From: Lomentospora prolificans
Lineage: Eukaryota; Ascomycota; Sordariomycetes; Microascales; Microascaceae
Reading direction: 5' to 3'
Length of the DNA stretch: 64,000 nucleotides
NCBI GenBank assembly: GCA_029532625.1
Contig: JARFXM010000006.1
Coordinates: forward strand, 2,232,001 to 2,296,000
The notes under the pieces are model-generated. The model was not told the DNA's origin and ran no database searches. It saw nothing but the letters and a program-made list of their open reading frames with translations. Below, in pieces: positions 24,819 to 36,911 of this stretch. Position numbers and translations under genes: made by a program. Numbering within the stretch: position 1 is the first letter of the stretch; each line of letters begins with the position of its first letter.

Positions 24819-26111
24819 TCATTCTCCTTCAGATTCCAGCACTGCATCCTCATCGCCATCCTCCTCCTCCTCTCCCTCGGACAAGCTCACTTCCGCCAAA
24901 ACCTCCTCCGCCTCAACGTCATCGTCATCGCTGCTACTGCTGCTGCTGCTATCGCTGCTGCTGTCGCTTTCATCCTCTTTCTCTCCCACCTTTTTGTCAG
25001 CAGGCCCCGCATCGCTCATCACCTCGCCGTCCTCTAGCTCTTGAATCAGCTTCCTCTTCTTCCCGCCCTCGCCCCGTTCATCCCAACTCTTCCTCTTCTT
25101 CGCCTTTGGCTTCGTGCCAACAACTAAACCTTTCGGAATCTCTGCTCCCTTCTCGAGCACATACAGTGTAGGATACTCGAGCACCACCGTCCCAGCTAGC
25201 ACATCATGCAGCTTCTCCTCGGGATCAAACGGCACCAGTGTCGTCGGCGCACTCGACGTCGTAGGCGGGCGCGAGAGGTAGAAGCTGAGCCTTTTCTTCA
25301 GGGAATCCACGGCGTCCGGCGCCGCAGAGTTGGACCTGTCAGGATGCGGTTTGTCAAACCACACGGCGCTGCGCAGGTTTTGCGTGCAAATCGTCGTGCC
25401 AGCCATCCAAGCCCCCGTCTTGTCATCCTGAAACGTAAACGGCAGAGCCTTTGCCTCTCCGCCCATAGCATTGCCCTCGACGCCGAAACTCCTCGTCTTC
25501 TTATTCTTCAAGAAAGCCTCAGACACCTTCAAATCGTCCACGATCCTCATCGTAACCCTTTCCTTCTCCCGACCCGTCACCAAAAACACCTCCACATACC
25601 ACTCCACCCTTCTCGACCTCTTGAAATACCTCGTCCCGTTCTCCCGCCGCCTGCTCATCCCCACCGGCGCTCTGACCGCCGTGATCCCAAACCTCTTCAG
25701 CCTCGCCCTCATATCCCCCCAGTCCCCTTCCTCCCCCCTGAGCGCCCTCGTCACGAGCACCCGCCTCATCTTCCCGTCCTTGAACCGGTACTCCACGTTC
25801 TCCACCGTCACCGGCCGCAGCTCCTTGGCACTCACGATGCCCTTCTCGTCCACCAAGACGTTCTCGCTGCGCTCGCGCGACCTCTCAATCGCGCTAATGA
25901 AATTGTAGTCGTGGTCCACCCCAGCCGGGGTGGCGAGGGTCCGCTTGGGGACGTACGCCGTCGCGTCGCGCACTCCGCTGCATGACGACCAGGATTTGTG
26001 CTTCTTTATGCATTGGAGGGAGCAGGTTCGAGTCGCGCACCGGGGACATTTGTATTTGGGGGCCGAGATGTGGCAGATTGCGCAGAGGTTCGTTAGGAGG
26101 GAGTCGGCCAT
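24819..26111 (-). CDS. BCD1: zf-HIT protein, Bcd1-like box C/D snoRNP assembly factor
   Basis: A single exon of 430 residues. A HIT-type zinc finger occupies about residues 9-45: CAICHISAPKYKCPRCATRT then CSLQCIKKHKSWSSC, with the Cys/His spacing of the family. The domain after it (YNFISAIERSRE, ARLKRFGITAVRAPVGMSRR, WYVEVFLV, LPFTFQDDKTGAWMAGTTIC) and the mid-protein LEYPTLYVLEKG segment fit Bcd1, which is needed for stability of box C/D snoRNAs in the nucleus. The C-terminus is a Lys/Arg stretch (KPKAKKRKSW) followed by a long Ser/Asp/Glu tract (about residues 370-430), longer than needed for the core. Other zf-HIT proteins (Hit1, Vps71) are shorter and lack the middle domain. Confidence 0.88.
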   Translation of the reverse strand: MADSLLTNLCAICHISAPKYKCPRCATRTCSLQCIKKHKSWSSCSGVRDATAYVPKRTLATPAGVDHDYNFISAIERSRERSENVLVDEKGIVSAKELRPVTVENVEYRFKDGKMRRVLVTRALRGEEGDWGDMRARLKRFGITAVRAPVGMSRRRENGTRYFKRSRRVEWYVEVFLVTGREKERVTMRIVDDLKVSEAFLKNKKTRSFGVEGNAMGGEAKALPFTFQDDKTGAWMAGTTICTQNLRSAVWFDKPHPDRSNSAAPDAVDSLKKRLSFYLSRPPTTSSAPTTLVPFDPEEKLHDVLAGTVVLEYPTLYVLEKGAEIPKGLVVGTKPKAKKRKSWDERGEGGKKRKLIQELEDGEVMSDAGPADKKVGEKEDESDSSSDSSSSSSSDDDDVEAEEVLAEVSLSEGEEEEDGDEDAVLESEGE

Positions 26112-26336
26112 CGTTGCGCTTGGCTCTTCTCGGCTCGGGTAGCACGGTGTCGAGATGCTTTGTAGGATAGTTGGTGTTGGAAATAACCGATTATTTTTAG
26201 GTCATAGACGATTGGGAATTTAATCCAAGGAAAATAAAAAAGGAAAAGAAAAGAAAGAGAAGGGAGAAAGGGGAGGCTATCAGCTTAAGTTGGAGATGGA
26301 AAAAAAGGAACGAATTCCTTAGCATCTGATCGCTTT

Positions 26337-26372
26337 CCAAATCCAGATCCAGATCCAAATCCAAATCCAAAT
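26337..26372. repeat. six-unit hexamer array (CCAAAT/CCAGAT)
   Basis: Six tandem 6-bp units: one CCAAAT, two CCAGAT, then three CCAAAT. It lies about 225 bp upstream of the BCD1-like start codon. CCAAT-like boxes occur in it on the plus strand, but whether it acts as a promoter element is unknown. Confidence 0.85.
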
Positions 26373-27056
26373 CTCCCCCATTTAAAAAAAAAAAGTTCTT
26401 ATCGATAAGACAATTGTGCTTCGTAGTTGTGCCACAGTGCGAATCCACCTTGTATTGACATACGACTTACACGATGCACTTAAAAGCTGTCGAGGAGCTT
26501 TATAGACAGACCAAATATTCGGATACAAGCCAGGCGCGCGTGATCGAAGTAGCAAGTAGCCGAGGCTACAATATAATTCAAGTCTCCCTATTCAGAACTC
26601 AAAAAGGAAAAACTAAGAAAAAAAATCAAGAGGCCGACTAGGTGTAGAGCCATAAAGGAGCGACGAGAAGAGAGCACTAAAAGCCCCTTCATAACACGAA
26701 CTCGGAACCACCGAGCCCGGAGAACCGCATCTTCAGTTTCCCACGCTACTCGGTCTGGCTTCCCTTTATTTTTTTTCCCTTTGTTTTCCCTCCGATACCT
26801 TCCCTTTCAACATTAATCCTCTCGGGATCTTTTATGTCCATCCATTGAAGAAAAGCCCCATATATGAGAAGAGTACCGTGATGAAAAGGAGTAATAAAAT
26901 GACTATCGAGATTCTGAAGCAAGAAAAATGTTCGAAAGGAAAATTGACACAAAAAAAATATCAGTCGGGACGCCTTGGTACAAACAGTAGAGCAGACAGA
27001 AAACAATAAAAGCAAAGACGGTATAGATAGAGCCCCAAGCCTAAAATCTCCCAACC

Positions 27057-27078
27057 AAAAAAAAAAAAAAAAAAAAAA
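27057..27078. repeat. A22 homopolymer
   Basis: A run of 22 A in the 3' flank of the DENN gene (T22 on the gene's strand). Confidence 0.9.
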
Positions 27079-27304
27079 TAATCATATAAACAAGAATTAG
27101 AAAGATGATGGGGACAAAAAAGGACAAGAGGCAATGACATCTCATGGCTTGCTTCTATACGCAAGAGCCATAGGTAAATATGTTAAAGAGACAAGATGCT
27201 GATGGCGTAATCGAGGACGCTCGAGTTCGTGGTATTCGGATGACGGAGCAGAGAAGAAAATGGTATCATGCAGAAAAGCAGGCAACTAACAGGCCACTTC
27301 TAAT

Positions 27305-30089
27305 TTAGCGGGAGGACCCGAGAGCGCTGATCCTAGCACCCGAGGGTCGGTGGATGAGGCCCTCGGCGTGCTTGCCGACCACGACATCGTGGGGAAGGGG
27401 CTCGGCATCACTCCTAGCCTCCTCGAAGTCCTCGGCGTCGTCCTCGACGATCTTGGTGGGGATGTCTTCCCTAACCATGAACTGTTGGCTCGAGCGCTCG
27501 GGCGTCGTCGCTGTCGAGGTGAAGGACATGGCAGTGCTGCTCCTGTTGGGGATGAGGTCCGGAGTGGGGGGGATGCTTGAGGCGCGTCCGGAAGAGGGGT
27601 GAAGGAGGCTGTCATCGGCCTCGGAGGTGACGGCCGACTGAGTTCCGTCTTCGCTGGCGGCAGCGGAGAGAGTGCTTCCACGACGCGAGGCGCTCCGCTC
27701 GTGAATCTCAGCGTCCTGGGCGAGCTGGAGACCCTCGACGGCAGCCTGGCACTGCTCCGCAATATTGCGGATAATGTGCGCAATGGCATCGGTCTTGTCC
27801 TTGAGGTGCCTGTCGGCAACGTCGGCGAAGCTCGCGCTCGAGTATCGCTTGCTGTTGCGGACGGCCTTGAGCATGGCCTCGCTAACCTCGCCATCGAGCT
27901 CCTCACCCTCGAAACCAACCTCGAGCTCAGCGGCGATATCCTCGGGCTTGGTGAGGGACTCGACGATGTGCTCCATGTGGTGGCGCTGGCCGCTGATGAG
28001 ACTGCGTAGGTGGAGGACCACGCGGCGGGCCTCGTCGCGCTGGCGCGAGATAGTGGCGTTGGTGTGCTGGAGAGCAGCCAACTCCTTCTTGTTCCTCTTG
28101 CGCTCGCGCTCGAGCTCCTCGGCGATCTCCTGCTGCAGCACGAGAGCCTCGAGAGCGTCGTCTCGCTGCTTCTCGGTACCGACGAGACGAACGTTCATGC
28201 GGGCGTTGTCGTCCTTCTGCTGGTCGAGGAGACCAGCAAGACGGCGATTCTCCCTCTTGTGATTCTCGATCTTGACCTTGAGGTCCTGAGTCTCCTTGGT
28301 GAGCTGCTCGGCAAAGGCCTGGAACTTGAGGAACTGCTGCTTCCAGCTCTCCAACTCCTCCACGAGGTAGTTGTTGCGCTTGGTGACCTTGCTGAGTTCA
28401 GTATCCATACGACCCTTGAGGTTGATGAAGTCCTGCCAAGCCTCAAGTGCATCGCGGGAGTACTGGTTGCGCTCACGGACAATCTCATTGAGGTGACGCA
28501 TGGAAACTTTCGTCATGAGGGGCTTCTTGACGGAACCGCCAAAGACGGCCTTGATACCAGTGTTGCGGCCCATCTTCTCACAGACGTGGTCCATAACAGT
28601 CATCACGGCGTCTTGGTTCCACCACTCAGGGTCCTGAATGGACTCAACCTCGCCACGCATGACAATAATCTGGCCAGCGGGTACGAGCTTGCCACCGCCA
28701 TAAGCAGAGCGAAGGTGCTGGGGCACTCCGGACGGAGTGACGTCGCCGTTCAAAGACTGAGTGAGACGAGTGACAAACTTATTGCGCTGCCCAACAGTCA
28801 AGGCGGTGGGAGGGCTGGAGGTGAGAACGAAGTTGCGGTCCAAGTCGACGACGAGAGCGTCAGTAGGAGCAGTGAAGAGAGACCTACACTCGGCAGTAAT
28901 ACCGAGAATATACGGACCAGGCTCCTGGACGAGCTCTTTGGCGTGGCGGGCGTGGACAACCGGAACGTAGAGACCGCTCCACTCGTAGACACGGACACAG
29001 AATCGGACCGTCTCAGCAGCCATTGTCAACATGGCGGGATAGTGAGAAACAAAGATGATGCGGCGAGTAGGCGAGATCGCAGCCTCGATAACACCAACAA
29101 TGTTGGGAATTGAAAGACAGCAGAAGAGAGGCCACATGGCGAAGTTCTGGAAACCAGTAGGCGAAGAGGGAAACTGGTAACAAAGAGCGTAGTCCTTCAT
29201 GTCGATGCGGACCAGGTCGTTGAGGCGAGGGGCGGGGAAACTGAGGATTCGAGATACTTCCTCGGCATGGAATAGATTTGTGGCCTTGTTCCAGTGAATC
29301 CACATGCCTCGAAGGTAGTCACCAAGGAGGTTGTAGAGGGGGTACCGAGAGAGGAACGACAAGCAGTAGGGGATCCAGTAGGTCTCTTCGGGATTGTCGT
29401 AGAAGTCGGACTCGGTGCGTCGTCGAAGGTCACGGATCGTCTCGGCTCGCTTCTCGTCAGCGCGAGACCAGACGCGAAGGCAGATACCATAAAGGGTATG
29501 GGAAGAGTCCTGTTGCAAGACAAAAGCATGGTGGACGCAATGGGGCTGGCTACGTCCAGTGCAGATTTCGACGTCATGAGGGAAGCATGCCTATAAACCC
29601 GTGTTAGAAGAACGACACAGCCAAATAAATAGCCAACAGACGCGTCCAATATATCCGCAGACACGATTGACTGGTTAGGGTGGCAAAGGACTAAGTTACC
29701 CTCATAGCGGCGTGGAGAGAACGAGCAATCTCATTGTCCTGCTCCAACCTGGGACTGCTACCCAGAATCTCGGGAAGCCAAAATTGGCCAACAGCACCCT
29801 TCATGTGGCCAATCTTGCCCTGGGAAGGTGCGGGGGCCTTGACCCACTGGGAAGGCTCACGGCCAACACCGCACACCATGTAGGCGTGAGTGAGGGTCTT
29901 GGGAGCCCTCTGCTGAGGCTTGACATTAAGCGTCGAGGGGATGGGCTGAGTGATCCGCGAGTGGAGGGATGAGGTCCTGCTGGGAATGATGAGACTGTTG
30001 TCTCCCTGATCGCGAGTGCTGGGACGGCCCTCGCGGTCTCCCGTCCGGGGACGGGTAAAGGACGGGTGAGCAGTGAGAGATGGCGCCAT
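27305..30089 (-). CDS. DENN (AEX-3)-domain protein, predicted Rab GEF
   Basis: Exons 30089-29700 and 29590-27305 (109-nt intron, phase 0) give 891 residues. A uDENN-like region begins near residue 48 (THAYMVCGVGREPSQWV) and crosses the splice site (AAMR to ACFPHDVEICTG). The central DENN core follows: YWIPYCLSFLSRYPLYNLLG, FPAPRLNDLVRIDM, MWPLFCCLSIPNIVGVIEAA, IIFVSHYPAMLTMAAE and the dDENN-like LVVDLDRNFVLTSSPP. From about residue 470 the protein is a long coiled coil (KRNNYLVEELESWKQQFLKF and on), then a Ser/Thr-rich disordered tail. DENN proteins are exchange factors for Rab GTPases in membrane traffic; the partner Rab cannot be told from sequence. Confidence 0.9.
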
Positions 30090-30267
30090 TGTTAGTTAAC
30101 CAAAAGACAACGAGTATCGGGTCGAGTCAGAGGTTCGAGTCGCGTCGTTGTTAATCCAAGAATGAGAACGGGTTCCGGGAAAGGGGAGAAGCGATCTGGC
30201 GCTCTCAATTGCAAGCTGGTTGGGGCCGTAAGGAAGCAGAATCCACCTGCGGCGAGCTGAAGAAAAC

Positions 30268-30280
30268 GGGGGGGGGGGGG
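30268..30280. repeat. G13 homopolymer
   Basis: Thirteen consecutive G about 180 bp upstream of the DENN start codon, read as C13 on the gene's strand. It is a possible promoter element or a sequencing weak point. Confidence 0.85.
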
Positions 30281-31940
30281 CGAAGTCCTGGGGATATGCG
30301 TTGTAGAAAAGGCAAGCCGGAGATCTATTCAATCACGAGGCCCGACTGTTGCCATCCGCGAAACAGTCAAACCAGCGATTGAAGGTCGAAAGATAAGAGG
30401 AAAAGAGCCTGACCCAACTGATACGCCCTGGAGACAGGTTAAGAGGAAAGGATGGAAAAGGTCGAAAGGATGGCGTTCGGGCGGACAGGAAGGGAAAAGG
30501 AGTATTATGATGAGGAAGGGGACGGACCAATACACGCACCCAATAAGGGGGGCCCAAGCAGCAGAAAGGGGATCGACCACCGAGAGGCCGGGACATGGAC
30601 CTGCACGCTCTTCCTTGAGAGTGGTGTAATAATCCAGCTTCGATTATAACAAGAGTACGTACCCAGCATCCAAGGACATTCCTCAATCCTTCACCTCTGC
30701 TTCCAGGTACAGACCACCATGAGTACCGGGAGGCCCTGCACGAAGTACCTTACGCCTGCAATTGGCTTTTCCGAGCCTGGCTTGACATGTATCCAACCAG
30801 AGCGACATGTACTGCTACGCTAAGACCGAGGCACCAAGAGACAAGCTGAACGAGCAGGGTACCTTGGGGTGGAAAACTACACTAAGGCCACGGCCGTGGT
30901 GCCAAATCCCCTCAACTCCACTGACCGCGACAGTGGACGAGCATGGGGTTGACGGCGACAATCAGAAATTGATGGAGTTACGGAGGGAGAGGCTGGGCCT
31001 GGGGTCGCAGAATGGTGTCGCTGGCGGTCTCACGTCTGAAAGACGAACCATTTAAATGAGGTAGGATTGGATTGACTTGACACGGCACAGTGCCAGACGT
31101 CGTGTCAGAGACCCGCGGCAAATCCTCTCGTTTCTGCTGCGGAAGCCGCTTGTCGAAACGGGCCAGGGTTATTTTATTTGCTTTTGCTGCGGTTGCCTAC
31201 TCGTAGTAATACTCTGCATTATTAACCAAGAAGGAAAAAAGGATCCAAGACAATCCCAGCCAAGCCCCTGAGCGACAGAACATGGAAAAGGATCGCTGTA
31301 CTCTAATTTGCTCCGATGATATGAGTCTCGTTTCCCCTCCAAACTGAACACCGAAATAATAGTATTACCACCTTCCATGAAGAAACCTGGAACCGACCAG
31401 CTCGCATCATGCCAGAGCTGAGAAAGAAGGCGCAACCTTCGACAGAAGCTGGAGAGAAATCGAACCTGGTTTGTGCGAAGTTCACCGAATGCACTGTGCA
31501 ATCTCCCTTGGCCCCGTTTACGAAAGAGGGATTTGGAACAAGTTGCATCGCTAGCCAGGATCTCTTTCTTTTCCTTGCACTGGAGGATGTCGCCCTCGTT
31601 TTGTAGCCTTCGCCTGTATGTGCATGGGGCACAATGTGAGCTGTTCGATTGCAGTCACAGTCGGGCCCCTGGATTGGCCAATGTGCGAAAGTGGGAGCAC
31701 TGGCCTCCTTGCAGCTTCCCTTTCTTGGAATGGGCGCAACCCTGCAAGCACGGGGGGGAAAGTAAGGTATTGAGTACCAATTGCGGCCGCTGAACCAGCA
31801 TCTACTCTACCGGTCAAGGGTACGAAGCCGAGGGGCCACCCAATGTTTCCCCGATGCAATGCACGCGCAGGGGACCGTGGGTCGCAGGTGCTGGATGCGA
31901 CTCGCATTCAAATTTGTTGGACACAGTGCAAGTAAACAGG

Positions 31941-32004
31941 CAAGAGCGTGGCCAGGCAAGAGCGTGGCCAGGCAAGAGCGTGGCCAGGCAAGAGCGTGGC
32001 CTGG
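31941..32004. repeat. 16-bp minisatellite, four copies
   Basis: Four head-to-tail copies of CAAGAGCGTGGCCAGG. The first three are identical and the fourth has one change (CCTGG for CCAGG). The near-identity implies recent duplication. Confidence 0.95.
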
Positions 32005-33159
32005 CGAGGAAGGTGATGAAGTGAGAATCAAGGAGCTCAAGGAGGGAGAGCATCTGAAGCTCAATCCAAGCTGATCATAAAAGTGGCACAAGATTATCAC
32101 TCTTCGTTCGCCTGGCGGGCGCAGCTCCCGATCGGATAAAAGACTGGGCGAAATTCGTGAGTGCCAGGCCGATAATGCTTTGAACCCAGACCACCATTTT
32201 CAGGTCCAGATAGTGGAGATGGCACACTCTCTGACTTGACTTGCCAGCGCTGGCTAGTGGCGCAAAACCCGGTGGGCTCTCTCGGCTGGGAGCTCTTCCA
32301 CTGCAGGAGGTTCAAATTGCCCAGGCCAGCGACGCAGACTCCTTTTCCAACCCCGATCCGACCGGCGCAGAGCGAAGCACTCCCAGCACCTGCTCAGTGC
32401 GGCGCTGGTACGAATACCGCAGCAGGCTAACGCCAGCCAGGCCCAGGGGGACCTTGCGTGATGGAAAATTGGGGTCCCACTCCAAGCACAACAGGACAGA
32501 CCACCAATCTTATCACCAGTGGCAATCTTGCTCTGTTTGGCAGTCTCATCCACGCATATTACGAGGCCGTTCTGTCGGATATCACAAGGGCGCAGAGACC
32601 ACCATCCACTTGCAGTTAGGTGCGCAGACGGAAACAAGAACCCCGTTTGACACGAGAGGATTAGCTTTTATGTCCTCTCTTGTTGCCCTCGCAATCGAGC
32701 AATGACGGATGGTCGATGTTGCGGGTATATTAGCGCAATTAATCTTATTTTCCTTTTGCCAAAGGACCGCAAGCCAAGAACCAAAGATCCCCAGGATTCG
32801 AGCAACGACATTGAATATTTATGGTTAATGAAAGCACCAGGTGAGGTCGAGTGAGGGGCCAGCCACAACGGCCTCACTGTCACCCTCCTGTCTCATCCGA
32901 ACCTGGTTTCTCTTGACGAAAAGGCTCAAATACTTTCCGAGTCGAGGCCACACTGCCCGCTGCCAAATTGTCCATCCTCCACTGTACCTTGGTAGAGTTA
33001 CAGTTGTTTACACGAAAGAGGTTTAAACTCTTCGCGTCGTGGGGGGCCCAAACGATGGGCGAGGCTTTGGAACCAATCCTCGATCTCAACAGCACTCCCA
33101 GCCGGGTGGTCCATGCTAGGGACGCCACGTTTCCTAGCTCCCTAATATATTCGCATCGA

Positions 33160-33182
33160 TTTTTTTTTTAAAAAAAAAAAAA
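33160..33182. repeat. T10-A13 palindrome
   Basis: Ten T followed directly by 13 A, able to fold back on itself. It is in non-coding DNA with no nearby gene. Confidence 0.9.
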
Positions 33183-36100
33183 TATCGTCGGACCCAAAGG
33201 AATCACCGACAGATTCAATATCTTCCAGGGCCAGATTTGCTCCCCATGTTCGACGTCGATCCCCGCTCGATTGGTGTGCATGGTGGAGTCCGAGAACAGA
33301 CGACACCAAGACTTTCAACTTCCATTCACCCTTTTGGCGACGCTACGGGTAGGCCGGAAAGAGGGACAGGTCAAGGCTTGGGGGAAAACGTGCCCTTCCT
33401 CGACCAAAAGTGGCGAGCACGAACAGGACTTAATCTTTTTCCCTCAAGGACGTTGCATTTCCCCCATTTTGTGCTCTGTGCTATGCTACGCTATGACCGT
33501 TGCAGGTCCACAAAGATTCCTCCGCGTTCATCGATACTTTCCCTGTGTACTGAGGTAGTGCCTGCGCACAGCTCCTTTTTTTTTCTTTTTTTTTCTTTTT
33601 TGCTCCCGCTCCAAGTTGTTAGCAAAAGCGGCCTGCAGGTTGAATGGTGTGCTCTCTAGTCAGCTTCAGCCGGCCTTGCAGATATCGACAGCATGCAGCA
33701 TGTGCGAAATACCACCTCTGACAGGACCAGACGAAAAACAGGTATGCAGGCTACTTTACTTCATACTAAGCGCTCGAGAGCTCAATTCGCAGAACCATTG
33801 AATCTCTCTGGTAAAGAGGGGAAACGGGGAAACAGATGGCCGCCAAAAATCCATTAAACTCGCATTGAAAATCATTGATGTCTCGAGGTTGGAGAACATT
33901 CTAGGTTCAGGGTTCTTCGTCCCTGCTTCCACTAGTATCAGTAGAAACCAGCAGTACATCTTGATGCATCTCAGACAACCACGGCGGGAACCAAGACAAT
34001 ATAATACAACCAGGTTGGGGCATCATACGGATAACAAACGACTTCAAGGACTAGCACACCGAGAAAAGCAATCACACGGAATGTACAAGGGAAGGCGGCG
34101 GGAACGATTCAACACTGGCGCCAGAAATCTGAAACACGAAAAAAGCTCTCGAGCTGCTTGCCCCTCAGCTCGCCTTGACAGGGGCCGCCCTCCCTTTAGT
34201 GTCTTTAGCTTCCTAAGCCCCTCGCACCCACATCATCTTTTCCCTCTCGACCTTTTCGCGTCTCCTTCCCATTCGCTGGTTCTCTGACATGATCCCAACT
34301 CCTCACCTTCGCCCGCTTCCCTCGGTTCTGTACGAGTAAGCTTAGAATATGCGGGTTGTGCTATATTGATATGGATGACATGTCTACCTTCGTATACCAT
34401 TTTTTATTCTTTTTTCGGTTGGAAGCCTTGCCCCTCATCCCACACTCACCCTAGGGCTCGAAATCCGAGATCAGCTTGATAGGCTTGCGGCATGTGGGAG
34501 GACCATGCAATTCGTATTTCTGATGATAACGGGTTGGCTTCTACACTCCGACCGGCTCGGCGCCCTGTTTCCTTCTGGGCATTTGTCGGCATCATATCCG
34601 TAGTCGTTGTAGCTATTGAACTGCCCATGGCGATGGAACAACCCTGGAACCGAGCAATAGCATTTCCTTTTGCCGAACCGTGGCGCCGGAACAAGCCACC
34701 ATTGTCCGCGACGCCTCCAGTCGGACGTTGAAAGTAGGCCATCTGCCACCGGTGCGGATAGATTCCATAGACCTGGTGTCGGTGTAGTCGCCTGAGGTGA
34801 GTTTGTGTACCAGCAGTTTGGGGTGTAGTTGTGTCCTTTGATTTCTCTAGGCTTTCCAAGAGCGTAGGTATTGTGTTGAGCTTCTAAGATGAAAATCTAT
34901 TGTGGTCCCTGTTCATATACTCAGCATACTGCCACCCCAAGCCGCCATCGTCTGGATGAGTTGATGTTCCCGGCCATGATGGACGATACTAGGAATATCA
35001 AACAGACCGATATAGGTAAGAACAGCCTCAGACTTTGTTAGGCTTCCTTCGCACACTTTTCTACATCCTGGCTTCGATTCATTTCTCCGTAGCTAGCATT
35101 GCCCTTGCGACTAGTATGTGTAGCAGTCATACCAGACTTCGAATCTTTTCCTATCCGCGCATGAGGAGTGGAGCCTCACGAGGCAGTCCATTATCCATAT
35201 CATCTTCGGGTGGGTGGGAGGCGCCGCTGGCATTAATATTAATCTTAGACTTACACGCCGGTTCACTTCCGCCTTTTTTTTTCCTATTTTTTCTTTTATT
35301 CTTTTTTCTTTCTTTTCCTTTCTTTTTTTTGGCTCCCATTTGGGTGGACGTGAGCAGTTTGATGGGTTTGTCCGTATCCGAGGCTGCCAGGAACCGGGCT
35401 CTCAAGGCTGGCTGGCGATATTGTCAGTCGTAAATCATTACGGAGAGATCACCGTACCACCAGGTCTCTCCAAGTTCTTGCGTGTAAACCGTGTCTGTGA
35501 AGCATCCTTAGAGACACCGACAGACGGCTCTTCAAACCAACATCTTAGGATTTAGGACTCCTGTCGAACACAGCACAAGGTCCGCATGTCTCAGGAACGT
35601 AGTGCTACCTCTATTCCCTATTTACATCACCTCCTCTCCCCTCCCCCCTTTTTTTTTTTTACACGAACTAGAAACAGAGATCTACATACAGTGCTTTGAA
35701 ATGCCCTTTTCCCAAGAAACAAATCCTCACTCTCATCATTCACTCTGCGAATCATGGCCCCCGTTGGCGCCAGCGTAGCATGAAGTCCTGGCCCGTCGAT
35801 CCCGGGATCCGCGACCCGGTCATCCCTCACGTCTATCCTCTCTAGCGCACACCAGGCGTCGCCTTTATTGTTTTTGGAGAGAGTGGTGTTCGAAACGTGT
35901 TTAATCGACCACGTCGGATAAATCTACATTTATTTTTTTATTTTTATTGTTCCTTTTGATTGTTTTGCGGAATCGTTCCACTGCGGGTGTTGCCCCGGTC
36001 CCGGTGGCTAAAGCATATATTCGGCCTATCCGATCCGGACACGGGGGAATGGGGGAAAAAAAAGCCAACGATAAAATCGCGGGAGAGCATTAGAGGATTA

Positions 36101-36493
36101 GCGAGAATAGCCTGAGTCCCTGACTACGTCTTTCAAGCGGGCAATGTTTAGACGACGCGGGTCGAAGAAGGGTCATCCTGGTCAGGTCAGGCCGGATAGA
36201 TAGTGTTTTAGCAAAGTGAGTCTCTCGTCGAACGTCGACAGGTCACAGAAATTCGGAAAAGCAAACTCAAGGACGTGGCTGGAAAACCTCTTCTATACAC
36301 TACGGCTTGCGATATAGCCTCGTCGGAGAACCTGTTTGCTAGTCGCCTGGCTCTCTGTTGATTCACTATTCTTCATTTCGTCTTCACTTATCCAGCCATC
36401 AGGGCAACGGGCAACACCGCATATCGCCTATCGCCTCTTGTTCGGCTTGCACGGCCAAAAGCTTTTATCAGCCGCAGTAGACAAAAGACGCTA

Positions 36494-36523
36494 ATGATGA
36501 TGATGATGGTGATGATGATGATG
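36494..36523. repeat. imperfect (ATG)10 array
   Basis: Five ATG, one GTG, then four ATG. It lies about 390 bp downstream of the coronin stop codon, outside any recognised reading frame. Confidence 0.85.
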
Positions 36524-36911
36524 ATATTGCTTCTTTTATTTCGTCTCAAACATAAGTAAATCTTTCTAGTCCTAGCCTAGAGCCAAAAACGCGACGAATA
36601 CAGTGAGTATGCCCATACTCGGTACCAACTAACACGCACACAAAACGAACATGCCGTCACAAACATGCCCGGCCAAAAAAAAAAAAAAGCCGTTCCAAAA
36701 AGGATCGTCATTCAAGCTCTCGGCCTCTCGCCCCATTTACAGGTTGCGGGCTATATCGCCTCTCCTCTTCTGACTCTTTAGCCATCACACACCATGCACT
36801 ATGCCACCCCCAACCCCTTTGCGTTACGCAAAAAGGGCCTCTTCGTCCTGCCTTGGTTTCCTTTCCAAACGCCATCAACCAACTACCTAACCACTCCACC
36901 CCCCCAGTCCT

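Larger units (their letters stand above)
26112..27304. other. intergenic; BCD1-like promoter and DENN-gene 3' region
   Basis: About 1.2 kb, AT-rich, without a recognised exon. It contains a hexamer array (26337-26372), an A11 run at 26384-26394 and an A22 run at 27057-27078. Confidence 0.5.
30090..36911. other. 6.8-kb gene-free interval
   Basis: No exon I can defend on either strand. The left kilobase is presumably the DENN promoter and the right kilobase the coronin 3' flank. It holds a G13 run (30268-30280), a 16-bp minisatellite (31941-32004), a T10A13 palindrome (33160-33182), pyrimidine runs (33570-33600, 35270-35330, 35640-35660) and an ATG triplet array (36494-36523). An open minus-strand frame near 34446-34744 is the only coding-like patch, and it is weak. 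Confidence 0.5.

Noticed and set aside
25206..25985. 259-codon plus-strand frame opposite the BCD1-like gene
   Set aside because: Arg/His/Pro-rich translation produced by antisense reading of a GC-rich exon.
28010..29113. 367-codon plus-strand open frame opposite the DENN gene
   Set aside because: It lies wholly antisense to well-supported coding sequence. The high GC of third codon positions removes stops on the opposite strand, and the translation (long Leu/Val/Glu runs) mirrors the sense coiled coil.
31781..32074. 98-codon plus-strand frame across the minisatellite
   Set aside because: Its repeated Arg/Gly/Ala-type peptide is simply the translated 16-bp repeat, and nothing flanking looks coding.
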